Shown here: positions 10,794 to 20,340 of the stretch, one piece after another
Numbering within the stretch: position 1 is the stretch's first letter
Layout: every line of letters starts with the position of its first letter
NCBI GenBank assembly: GCA_015680685.1
Contig: MNCI01034249.1
Location: forward strand, 123,805-158,348
DNA from: Gnetum montanum
Taxonomy: Eukaryota; Streptophyta; Gnetopsida; Gnetales; Gnetaceae
Direction: 5' to 3'
DNA length: 34,544 nucleotides
The notes under the pieces: model-generated
Databases searched by the model: none
What the model saw: only the letters and a program-made list of their open reading frames with translations
What the model was told of the DNA's origin: nothing
Made by a program: the position numbers and the translations under genes

Positions 10794-13237
10794 ATGGCGG
10801 ATCCCTCACAAATGATGGGTAACTCTTACTTTCGTCGAGTTAATGAATACTGTTCTACGTCGACTAGCGGTACGAGTCCTTTACCCATTCCTAAAAGAAC
10901 GGAAATATATGATCGCTCTTGTTTAAATGTTATAGAATATGGGTTAGATATTGATACAGAAGACCTGCCGATTCATACACAATATCCAGACTTATCAAAT
11001 GATATTGATACATATTTTAGACTAGACAAAGCCTGGAACAAGAATACGAAACGCAAGTATAAAGTCAATCTTTTGCCACCCAAATTCTCTGAAATAGACC
11101 CGCTGAATGCAGCACACACAAAACCTAAGCCTAGACTATTTCAGAAACCTTTAAGAATAAGAGAACCAGAACAACCTAGGAAATTAGAACCAAAAGTAGA
11201 TCTAGGATCTTTACAAGACACTATTTTAGCTTTATAGTCTCAGTTAACTTAGTCCATGAGGAAAACTGAAACATTGCAATTAGAAATGGAAAAGATCCAT
11301 AGAAAGAACAAGGATAAAGCTAAGATAGTTGAACTAGATCCTGACAGTTCTGATGATGAATCTCTTCTTGAATCAACAGTTTCTTCTATAAAATCTAATA
11401 TGTTTAAGGCAACTACAGGAGATCCATCATGCCAACATAGAATATTAAAAGAGGTAGAAAACTAGTATCACTGTATAGAATGTGATGCTTTATTAAAAAC
11501 ATGTAGAATAGAAATGAATAGGAAATTACTAGAGAGTACATTCTCACAACATCAAGAATGATTAACGGCCTTAGAAAAGCCCCAAAAGAAACACGAGTTT
11601 GTCCAACATCCTCCTGAGGGAGAAACAGATCCAAAAGAATATGTGTACACATTACATACTAAAAAGACAGCAGATATACCTGCTGATGCGATCTGTATGC
11701 TTAATTGGACAAATACAACATTGAATGATCTTGTTTATAGTAACAAGACTCAAATGAGTATTCTTGAGAGTATGTACACAATGAATGCTAATACAGATTT
11801 AAATACAGGTTTAATATATAGAAAGTTAGAAAGAATGTCTGGGTCATTAGAAGCAAAGTCTCCTAAGCCAACTACTCCACCAATCCCTTCATCAGCCTCA
11901 GATCTTTCCTTAGTGTTTCCTTCTTCACCTCCTACTTTAACTCACAAAGATATAGAAGAGTTCAAACAAAAGCAGAGAGAATCTAGAGTACAAAAAGGAA
12001 AGGGTAAATTAGTTCTTATGAATGAAGGACATTCGGAATACCATTCTGGATCAGAAGTTGCAGATCCTGCAGACTCTGACCTAGATGACGAACAGGCTGA
12101 AGAAGCTGTCCTTCTGGCAAGAACTGATGAACGAATACAAGGAGCAATAGAAGCCATGTTAACACAATCTAGAAAAGCTGGAGATATTCAGCCAAAGTTT
12201 AACATGGACAACAAAGATCTAGAAGAAAGACAAGATGTCTTAGATGCCATGGAAACATGGTATTATTATGGGAAATTAACACATGAAACAGAAGCAAAGG
12301 AACACCTCATCGGGTGTCTTCCACAACCTTTCTGCAATACATATATGGCTGAACTAAAAAAACAAAATCTATGTGTAGCAAAAATGAGCTTTGGACAAAT
12401 AAGACAATTTTTAGAACAAACCAATAGGGAGTTATGTTATACTCAGGAAACCCAGCAATTAGTTAGGAAATTTAATAATAGATTAGGTAAAAGTTTGTGT
12501 TTAGAATTATGTCCAGAAGAAAAATACAAAAATAAAGAAAAAAATCACAAAAAATATGCAAATCTTGTAGAGGATCTTCTTCAAGATCCAAACCATGAAA
12601 ACAATGGCGAAGAAAACAATCTTCACCACCGCCTCGTAAGCATGTACATAAGTATCCAGGTTTCTTCCATAGACGACCTCGTAGGATGTCTCCTAGAAAT
12701 ATTAAATGTTTTATTTGTGGAGGTCCACATTTGGGAACAGATTGTCCTAACAAAGATAAGGACAGAAAAAAGGTTCATTTTATTCAAAAACATAATCTTA
12801 AAGAAACACATTATGAATGGATATCTGATCCTGAGGAAACAGATATTCCTTACAATCCACAAAGTGATATGTGTCCTTCATCTCCATTAGTACAAAGTGA
12901 AAGTGAGGATGAATATTGGAAAGACTACGATTGGCAACATGCTTCTGATTATGCTAAGCCTTCGTATCCTTCTGATTCTTCAGATGGAGATGTTTATTAC
13001 TGTAATATGAACCGTGCCTCAACATCTAGACCTACACAAACATCCAATGAAACCAAATGGATACAAGACCAGATTATGCTTACCCACATTCAACTAGATA
13101 GGTTAAAAGCTAAGCTTAAGCATACACCTATAGAAGATTTAACTGTTTATATTCAATTAGATAAAAAGGTCAATGAGAAAAAGGCAGAGTTAAAAGCCTT
13201 GAAAAAATGTGAAAAAAGAAATGAATATATCTTATGA
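10794..13237 (+). pseudogene. Pararetroviral ORF1: coat protein polyprotein with zinc knuckle, broken
   Basis: The start ATG at 10794 has G at -3 and G at +4. One frame runs to about 12540 with only four stops (near 11235, 11250, 11463, 11560), all explicable by single C-to-T changes. At the A7 run 12538-12544 the reading shifts to another frame, which has one stop near 12596 and ends at TGA 13235-13237. Features in order are: an N-terminal region of unknown role, an acidic linker near 12040-12110 (Asp/Glu-rich), a coat core about 12220-12470 with WYYYGKL and aromatic residues, a Lys/Arg/Ser-rich stretch about 12545-12690, and a zinc knuckle CX2CX3HX4C at 12707-12745. An acidic tail and a Leu/Lys helix near 13080-13220 follow. 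The protein would form virions and bind nucleic acid. It is not functional as it stands. Confidence 0.7.
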
Positions 13238-13615
13238 TAGCCAACCAGTAGAAACAGATACTGAACAGCAAGAAGAGATGGAAGAATGGTTACAACAAGA
13301 AGAAAAACAACTGGAGGTACAACAAAGTCATCAACAACAGGTAACTTGCAATAGAAAGATCTGAATAAAGAAGTTAAAACTCTTTATTGAAAAAGCTGAA
13401 AAAGAATTGGAGAAATTGCAAGAAGAAGAAGAAGCAGAAATCCAAAAAGAATACGAAGAAGAAATATCTCGAGTACATATGATCCAAATCAATCAAAATG
13501 AACGACAAAAGGTATGTACTCCTTTATGTACATTTTGGATTAAATTACCATGTTTTAAACCTTATCCTATTGATGCCTTAATAGATTTCGGTGCTGAAAT
13601 TACTTTGGCAACTTA
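13221..13615 (+). pseudogene. Pararetroviral ORF2, N-terminal fragment with altered protease site
   Basis: The ATG at 13221 overlaps the end of ORF1 by 17 nt, a layout typical of plant pararetroviruses translated from one polycistronic RNA. The start of the protein is Gln/Glu-rich and predicted coiled coil. A TGA lies near 13362. An aspartic protease begins near 13530, with its active-site triplet at 13584-13592 reading Asp-Phe-Gly within an ALI-DFG-AEI setting, where the family has Asp-Thr/Ser-Gly. The ORF is cut at about 13600-13620, where the Tat second RNase H begins, so the rest of the protease, RT and RNase H are missing. Confidence 0.65.
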
Positions 13616-14140
13616 CTCTTACACTTCGATGGTGCTTCAACCTCCCAAGGGGGTAGTGTCACTATTATAATCACATTTCTGTCTAGGAAGATTTGACCCT
13701 TCGCATATTGTTTTACATTTCCATGTACTAAAAATGTAGTAGAGTACAAAGGTCTCCTCTTGGGCATCTTAGTAGTTCATGACCTAGGAATACAAAACCT
13801 AGTGGTCCAAGGAGACTCAAAACTAGTTGTCAACCAAGTCATGGAGGTTTACGATTGCAAAGCCCAACACTTGAAGCCTTATTGTGAGTTGACAAAGCAC
13901 TTTCTCAAGCAATTTACAACTACCAATGTCCAACATATCCTCTATAGTGAAAACTCCATCGCCAATTCATTAGCTATGTTAACTTTAATCATTACACTTG
14001 AAATCTTTCATGCATTACCCAATATGATGGAAATATGCATCATACCTATCACACAAGCAACTGATAGTGCATGCATCATCATAGTAAGCACAACCCACAC
14101 AATAGAGTGGTATGACGACATCAAGTCATACCTTCTATAG
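13616..14140 (+). pseudogene. Tat second (archaeal-type) RNase H domain
   Basis: Just after the virus junction the frame reads LHFDGASTSQGG (about 13612-13650), the first strand of the second RNase H of Tat elements. VEYKGLLLGILVVHDLG (about 13740-13790), LVVQGDSKLVVNQV (about 13797-13840) and a C-terminal segment with ENSIANSLAML (about 13950-13982) follow. The catalytic-type acids in FDG, VEYKG and GDS are visible. A TGA near 13694 breaks it, but the 126 codons from 13760 are open. The domain would process RNA/DNA hybrids or structure the pol protein during reverse transcription. Confidence 0.8.
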
Positions 14141-15106
14141 GGTGAGCCTCCATAGCATCTAATCATTGCTCGAAAAGATGTAGTGCGAAAGTGATTGTGG
14201 TAGTACATCATCGTAGGTGATAGCACACTATGCCACTAATCCAAAAATAGCATACTACTAACATGCATTAGTGAAAATGAAGCATAGACGATCGTGGAAC
14301 AAGTCCATGAGGGATTCTACAGAGGCCACATAGCACCCAGGGTAATGGTGGAAAAAATAAAATTCTTACACTACTATTGGCCTTACATGGAGNTCTGCAA
14401 ATTCATACTTAATAATATAGTGTCCTATTTTGGTCTACCCATGACTGTAGTCATTGAAAATGGGCCACAATTTAGTAGTGCTAACACTAAGGCCTTTTGT
14501 GAATGCTTTGGAATTAAGTATTCCTTTCTGTTGCCCTACTACCCATAAGCAAATGGCTAGGTGGAGGCCACAAACAAAGTCATCATCAATCTTCTAAAGA
14601 AGATGCTTTGCAATAGCAAATGGAAATGGCACGAGCAACTGACCTATGCACTCTGGGCCTACCACACAACATGAAGAATTACAACAAGTAAGACACCATA
14701 CAACTTGTTTTATGGATCTAAATCCATCTTGCTTCTTAAATTGTAGGTTCCATCGCTCCATGTAATCTTTTCAAGCTTCATCGACAAGGCTCAAAACAAG
14801 AAGTTGAGGACCATTGACCTCAACTTGATAGAGGAGGAGCACATGCAAACACTTAGTCAAATCTAGTAGTACCATCAAATGAAATGGCAAACACATCATC
14901 ACAATCAACATCAATGCTTGATCAAGGAGGGAAACTTGGTCCTCAAGGCCATTTGCAAACCCATGGATAAATACTTAGCCAACTGGGAAGGGCCTTTCTT
15001 GGTTATCAAGGCATATGATAATGGAGCATTCAAGCTTACTAACCACAATGATAATGAATTTTTCAATCTAGTGAACTGCTTGTACTTGAATCTATACAAT
15101 GCCTAG
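14141..15106 (+). pseudogene. Tat integrase with internal gap and GPY/F-type tail
   Basis: The N-terminal zinc-binding region is partly kept (VHEGFYRGH near 14300-14330, YYWPYM near 14374-14390). At the N at 14393 the frame jumps straight to FILNNIVSYFGLPM, so the second half of the zinc module and the segment with the first catalytic Asp, roughly 90-100 codons, are absent. The second catalytic site reads ENGPQF near 14457-14475, Glu in place of Asp. VEATNK near 14560-14580 keeps the catalytic Glu. Stops flank it in the otherwise conserved YYP-ANG-VEA motif. The C-terminal tail, NWEGPFLVIKAYDNGAFKL (about 14980-15035), is the GPY/F module that ends Tat integrases. It is not functional. Confidence 0.82.
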
Positions 15107-15111
15107 TACAT

Positions 15112-15370
15112 CGCATTAATGACAAAGTAATGTAAGTAAGAGTCTTCTATGACTATAAACTGGCACAAATAGTCTACTAAGATTATAAATTGGCATAGAT
15201 CGTGCTTGGGGCATGATGCTAAAACTGGCACCCACCGTGTAGTCTACCATGTCTATAAACTAGCACAACATGTCTACTATGATGCTAAACTAGCATAGAT
15301 CATCCTTGTGTTAGTAGGACCCTAAACTAGCACAACATGTGGCCTATAAGGACCTTAAACTAGGTTCGCA
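15112..15370 (+). repeat. Degenerate tandem repeat after integrase
   Basis: Short units built on 'cta(t)aaactggcacaa...agtctacta' recur at about 15152, 15183, 15221, 15252, 15284, 15322 and 15347. Related spacers such as 'catagatc(g/a)t(g/c)cttg' occur twice (about 15196 and 15294). Repeats right after pol are common in the 3' regions of Tat elements. Confidence 0.65.
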
Positions 15371-17069
15371 ATTCAGCATGCCTAGCTCAACATGCCCAAT
15401 TCTACAGACAAGCAAGCATGAATACTTCCCACTCTTCATCATTCACCCACACCTCATGGGTAGAAGGGGCATTATAGTTCCAAAATGAAGTTGACACCAT
15501 TAAGAAAGAGGTTGCCGGGACATTTTTAGTGTTACCACCCTTGGCATTTTGCTAATCCTCCAAAGATGTCCTCAGGCATTTTACTAACCTTTCTAAGCTC
15601 TCGCAACCATTGCTATTAGTACCACCCCTGAGCCATGCTGATAGCATTATCAGCCTTGCATATTTCATTATTGTTTAGGTCTCTCACCATCAGCATCATT
15701 CAATGGAGTACCAGTGGTACTGTGGCCCAACCACCTTCCTGCCATCCTTCAACCCTCACTATTACCTAGGTTTGGAAGCATGTTCAATATCCTGGCTCTT
15801 TGGCATTTTTCTAGATTTCTAAGCTTCTATCCTTGGTGTGAAGTCTCAAGAACCTACATCACCATTATCCTCAGCTACTTTGCTAGCCTCCTTGGGATGC
15901 TCACTTCCAGTGTGGCTACTGGAGCTTTTACAACTCTCTTGCTTTAACACCTACACTGGTTTTCCCACACTAGTGCTACAAGCTCTGAAATTGGTCCAAC
16001 ATTCATAGCACTTACAACACCCTTGCAACCAGTAGTTTGCTCTCATCTCATGTTGTGTGGTTGTTTTACTTGTTTTCTCTGCATTGCATTTGTAGGATAG
16101 AGCCTCGAAGGTAGTCATATAGAGATGCATCCCATCGTAGTGGCAAGATGTCACATTTCTTCAATGTGCATGATTAGGTTAGCTGAACTACCCAAGAGTG
16201 CATATGCCTATTACACCAATTTAACCTGATCACATTTACTTCTTTTACCTTGCATTCTCATTTTATCTTCTTTGTGTCAATCACAAAACCCATAATGGAT
16301 GTAATGTAACTTGTCCTATGGGAAACCTTTATGGACTGGTCAAAACCCAAGTAGATGTAATGCAGCTCATCTTGGGGAGGAAACACCTATCCTATAAATA
16401 TGACATGGTTGCACTAAAGCAAAGCCCATTAGGTGGCATGCAACCCACTTGATGAAAGGCATCCAACAACTAGCATCTCATAATGTCCAAAACCCAAAGT
16501 AGGTTTTCTTTACAGCTAAAAAAAATGCAAAGTAATGGAAATGAGGCAAAAGAGGGCCCCAAGAAAAATTAGCAAAGCTATAACTTTGCAACCTATCCAA
16601 CCCTAAAACCACATCAACCTTCTTATAAGCACTCTAACAAGAGGTCGCAACTTTAGGGGCAAGCCATCCTAGTGCCATCAGTGTTGACTCCCTCACAAGC
16701 ACTTCAACGAGAGTTCATCGTTTGGTGACAAGCCATTCTAGTGTTGTGCCTTGTAGCTACATACACAATTTGCATCTCGCACACTTCCCACCCCTTAGTC
16801 CATCTTCTTAACATGTCCTTTATCATCCTTTACCTTAAATATACCATTTTCCTTAGCACTCTTGAGCATGATGAAGCAACATCCAGTCAGGCATTGATAA
16901 GCAATGATGGTGCTAGGCCTGTTGTGATGTGTTGCATTCTTTGTTGACATCTCTCAGGCCACTCCTCCAGACATCAACTAATAGGGGCCAATGAAACACC
17001 ATCAAATTTGGAACCCTTGGGTCTTAACTAAAAATTTGGCTAAGTGTCAAAACTTGGCAAATTTATTCT
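15371..17069 (+). other. Non-coding 3' region of Tat element, with short repeats
   Basis: No gene is recognised. The motif GGCATTTTxCTAA recurs near 15546 and 15576, with a weaker version near 15804. 'gatgtaatg(t/c)a' recurs near 16297 and 16354. A clearer tandem pair lies at 16623-16750. Short open frames such as 15714-15947 have no coding signature. Confidence 0.45.
16623..16750 (+). repeat. Two tandem units of about 70 nt
   Basis: The units start '(t/c)aagcac' and share '(a/c)aacgagag/aacaagag', then '(g)caagccatcctagtg' against 'acaagccattctagtg'. They run about 16625-16680 and 16695-16748. Confidence 0.6.
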
Positions 17070-17570
17070 AAGTGTTGAGGCTATGCTCCCACTACTAGGA
17101 CTATGCTCTAAAGCATAGCTAGCATAGTTGACACTAATAGTCTAGATTTACAAAACTTTTCTAAGTGTCAATGGTAGTTGAAAATTTCTCTCAGTGTCCT
17201 GACTATGCTCTCCTCCTTGTGCTACACTCTAAACCATAGCCAGCATAGTTAGCCTTGGAATAACCAATTTGGGAAATTTTATCTAATTGGTAGGCTAGAG
17301 GTTGTTAATAATATATGAGATGGATGAAATAGTTTGGTAGATTTTCTAACTTCTGGTGCTACACTCCCTGCTATGCTCTAGGGTATAGCTAGTGTAGTTT
17401 ATGTGCAAGCATCAATTTTGGAAGATTTTTCTAAGTGTTTAGGCTATGCTCTCCCTACCAAGAGTATGCTCTAGAGTGTAGTCAGTGTAGCCAACACTAA
17501 ACTTCACTTTTTTTGCCAAATTTGCTAGATCCCTCAGGCTACGCTCTAGAGCATAGCTAGCATAGCCATG
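17070..17570 (+). repeat. Five compound hairpin modules
   Basis: Modules at about 17079-17130, 17196-17254, 17358-17400, 17442-17494 and 17530-17568 each combine (G)GCTATGCTC or GCTACACTC, a second CTATGCTCTAGAG-like arm, then CATAGCTAGCATAG(C/T). For example, 17101-17118 pairs CTATGCT with AGCATAG, and 17538-17548 contains the palindrome GCTCTAGAGC. Spacers share 'ttt(t)ctaagtgt'. They use the same core as the hairpins at 7.1-7.3 kb and 8.39 kb. Confidence 0.75.
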
Positions 17571-18689
17571 TAGAACTACCTCTAGAAGCTTCCAAAACTT
17601 AGCATTAGTCAACATCTCAGCTCCAACATTCCTTTGGTAAGCAAGATCAGCAATTTGCATTTGATTTGCACCCACCATTTTCCAACAAATTGTACCTACA
17701 CTCGACACCACTCAAAAAAGTGGCAACATAGTCCTAGAGTGTAGTCTCCAAAACTATACTATTTTGCAATATTTGCAAGTACTTTGTGGTCTATTCATCA
17801 CTCCTACATGTAGGCTTGGTAGCATAGTCATAATCTGGTAGTTTCACAGGGTTCATTAAAGTGCACCTGTAGAACACCACTTACTTCAGTAGGAGCATAG
17901 CTAGGATCAACGTAGTTCCAACTAACCCTTTGCCACATGGCATCAAATCCATGATTCATGCTAATCCTAACCGTATAAATACTCCTATGCCTCATGTTTT
18001 AGGGGTTGGAAATTTCATTTAGTGGTGGGCATTTTGACATTCCAATTGGCATTTTCAAATACTTGAATAGCAAAGCACCTGAGCACACTTAGCACCTTGG
18101 CAAACTTTAGGACCCCGATGGATACTATTGGATACATATCAGCATACTACACATCACTGAAGCTTGAAGGACACTGTAGTAGCCAACTTGGTAGTCTTAG
18201 ACTCCATAGTAGACATTAGTTTTCATAGCCAAATACCTTGTTTGCCTATGACTATGACTACATTGCCTATTGTGCTTGTTTGCACACTACATACCTTCTC
18301 ATCTTTTCTTTACAATTGAATACACTCCTTCCTTATTTGGGGTGGTGTCATCTTCCCTTTAGCTTGCATTCTATGTACGTTTCACATTTCTTACATAGTT
18401 TTGGCATTTTACTTGCATTTTTCATCATTCATGCATCTATTTGCACATTCACACCTTTGTGTTCATGCTTAAAACTATGACTATGCTCACCCTCGTAAGC
18501 ACTGTAGACATCACAAATACCATATAAATACCTTAAAACACATTTTGTCATAACACCTATAATTCCTAGTTTGATTAACAAGACCATTCTGGGCACCTTG
18601 CTTCCATTTTCTAGCAGGTGCTTGCATGGGATTAAGGTTAAGATTGTGCAACCATAGACCTTTTGGTGCCCCATTCCAGCCTCCAACAT
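17571..18689. other. No gene; possible LTR-like promoter near 17974
   Basis: Further scattered 'catagctag'/'gtgtagtc' motifs continue to about 17920. TATAAATA at 17974-17981 lies in a GC-balanced setting, and could be the TATA box of a Tat LTR or flanking promoter, but I cannot find a partner LTR or ends. From about 18240 the sequence is AT-rich with no identifiable content up to the gag fragment at 18690. Confidence 0.3.
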
Positions 18690-20340
18690 TTTTTATTGCT
18701 ATAGTAGTGAGATTAGAAAGTAGAAACATGATTGGAAAATTCATGTGGAAACAAGGGTTGCTAAACATAATACCCATATGGATTAGGTTGTCTATAAGGG
18801 TATTACTACCTTGGTGGTGTGAGCACCCATGACTATGGTTGTTGCCACTATTAATACTACTTATATGGTTGTGGTGGAGTTTCACTTGGATAATACTGTT
18901 GTGTCTAGTGGAACTACCTAGAATTTCTATGAGGATAAGGCAATCTTCTAGGTGTTTACCTTTGTGCTAGTCATGGATTCAAAATGTACACCCTAGAATC
19001 CTATAAGTGTGCACTATGGAGCAACATTCCTTAGGATGTTCATAATGGAAGATGTCACATCAACCATCATCATCTGATTCACTTCCCACAACTTCCTCTA
19101 TTGTAGTAATCTTAACCTTACCTCTTTGATAGGCATGCTTAGCTTCCTTGTGCCCCCTTTGCTCATGATCACTACCTTGTTCTTTGGACTCTTCAGCAAT
19201 TTTTAGAATAGCTTAAAATATACTATCTATGGAGTCCTCACTATCATAAAATCAAACCTTCCTCTTGTGAATGGAAGGATCACAATTGTACTCTGCTTTA
19301 CTTTCTCATTTTCTTAATTCACCTTCCTCTTTAGCTACCTACTTAATTAATCTTTGGATCTGACAGGTGCTTAACTTTGATAGTTTCCCTTGGGCATAGA
19401 CACCAAGGGTTTTGCTCATTTTAGATCAAAGCTTATCTAAAATGTGGTGAAGTTGATCTAATTGAGAGTAACCATGGATAGGACATCTATGCATTAAGGA
19501 ATAGTATCAGTTGATGGCAACATCCAAGGCTTCATGTGTTGCTTATTTCCATCCTTGTATCTACCTTCTCAAGTTGGACACTTGGGAGTACATTTGATAA
19601 TTTTCACTAAACAATTCAAGCATTGTACTCCATCATATAATAGATTCTAGTTCTAAGAAATAGTACCAGTTATTTTCTTCTTTAATGAGTGTTCTTGGGA
19701 ACAACTGAAGTTTTTTCCACTCATTTTCTATATTTTTCAAGGCACATGCATCTTGGAAAGCTTGGAGATGTTTCTACAAATCTAAGTTATATCTACCTTT
19801 GAATCTAGGGATATTGTTCTTGTCTAGCCTCTTGATTTGACTATCTTTTACATGCCTTGTGGAAATTCTCACTACCATTACAATGTTTATCATTCTCTGG
19901 TTCCTATGATGCTCCCTACTACCCCTTCGTTCATAGTGGTGGGTCTTTCTTAAATAATTGTGCCCCCACTCTTAACATGCTTTATGGTCCCTTTGATCAT
20001 TTTGGTCTTGTTGGTCACCTCCATCACAATCACATCCCTTGCAATTGTAATTAGAGTTAGAAGAATATGATGAAGGTGAAGAGGAAGTAGGACTAGCATC
20101 ATCACAATGCCTGCTACCCCCTCTTCGATGATCATGACCATGATAATGATCTTGTTTCTTATTTGCATCCCTACCTTGAATCTCCTCCTTGGATCTGCCT
20201 TTGTCATTGGATCCTTTCTTACCAAAACCAAGATTGTGAATTGTGGACTGTAGGTTCTAGTTTTGACCTTCTTCAACAAAGTTAAAAAGAGGAATTTCAT
20301 TGAATGGAAAACCCCCAAAGAAGGGTTCTCTAGATCATAC
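18690..20340 (-). pseudogene. Family-A gag fragment, second copy (minus strand)
   Basis: Reading leftward from 20340, the sequence parallels the gag of the neighbouring minus-strand element (22.7-24.4 kb) and of the element at 29-31 kb. It has a basic/His-rich linker (about 20040-20200), a capsid-like core with LFPRTLIKE near 19690 and RWSTMLELF-like motif near 19650, IQGWK near 19540, and a knuckle remnant HYEHPKECC near 19030-19050. The segment 18690-18940 matches 22750-22980 closely ('ttgctaaacataatacccatatgg'). It has many stops. On the right it joins RNase H without any LTR, so a rearrangement placed it after pol. Protease and RT do not follow it. Confidence 0.65.

Larger units (their letters stand above)
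10487..13615 (+). mobile_element. Endogenous pararetrovirus fragment nested in Tat pol
   Basis: This block of about 3.1 kb breaks the Tat pol between RNase H and the second RNase H. It holds a leader-like stretch (10487-10793), one long ORF with coat-protein features, and the start of a second ORF with a protease site. It is richer in CpG than the flanks (for example around 10490-10560 and 10840-10880) and has far fewer stops. No LTRs or obvious target duplication are seen, as expected for pararetroviruses, which do not encode integrase and enter host DNA by repair or recombination. RT, RNase H and any recognisable movement protein are missing, so it is a partial genome. Assignment to Caulimoviridae is by architecture; the genus is not determined. 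Confidence 0.72.
9041..17570 (+). mobile_element. Ty3/gypsy Tat-lineage element (minimum extent), old and interrupted
   Basis: The domain order is RT, RNase H, [virus insert], second RNase H, integrase, repeat-rich 3' region. Presence of a second, archaeal-type RNase H between RNase H and integrase is characteristic of the plant Tat/Ogre lineage. Gag, protease and LTRs are not identified. The matching hairpin repeats at 7.1-8.4 kb and 17.1-17.6 kb suggest that the element reaches at least across both. The long direct repeats at 4047-6176 and 25840-27772 also flank it, but carry another family's LTR and are not accepted as its LTRs. Confidence 0.7.

Noticed and set aside
10585-10815. 76-codon open frame before the viral ORF
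   Set aside because: No motif, and it overlaps the well-placed ATG at 10794. Treated as leader.
17439-17711. 90-codon minus-strand open frame over the hairpin array
   Set aside because: It arises from the repeated TAGC/CATAG modules and has no coding signature.
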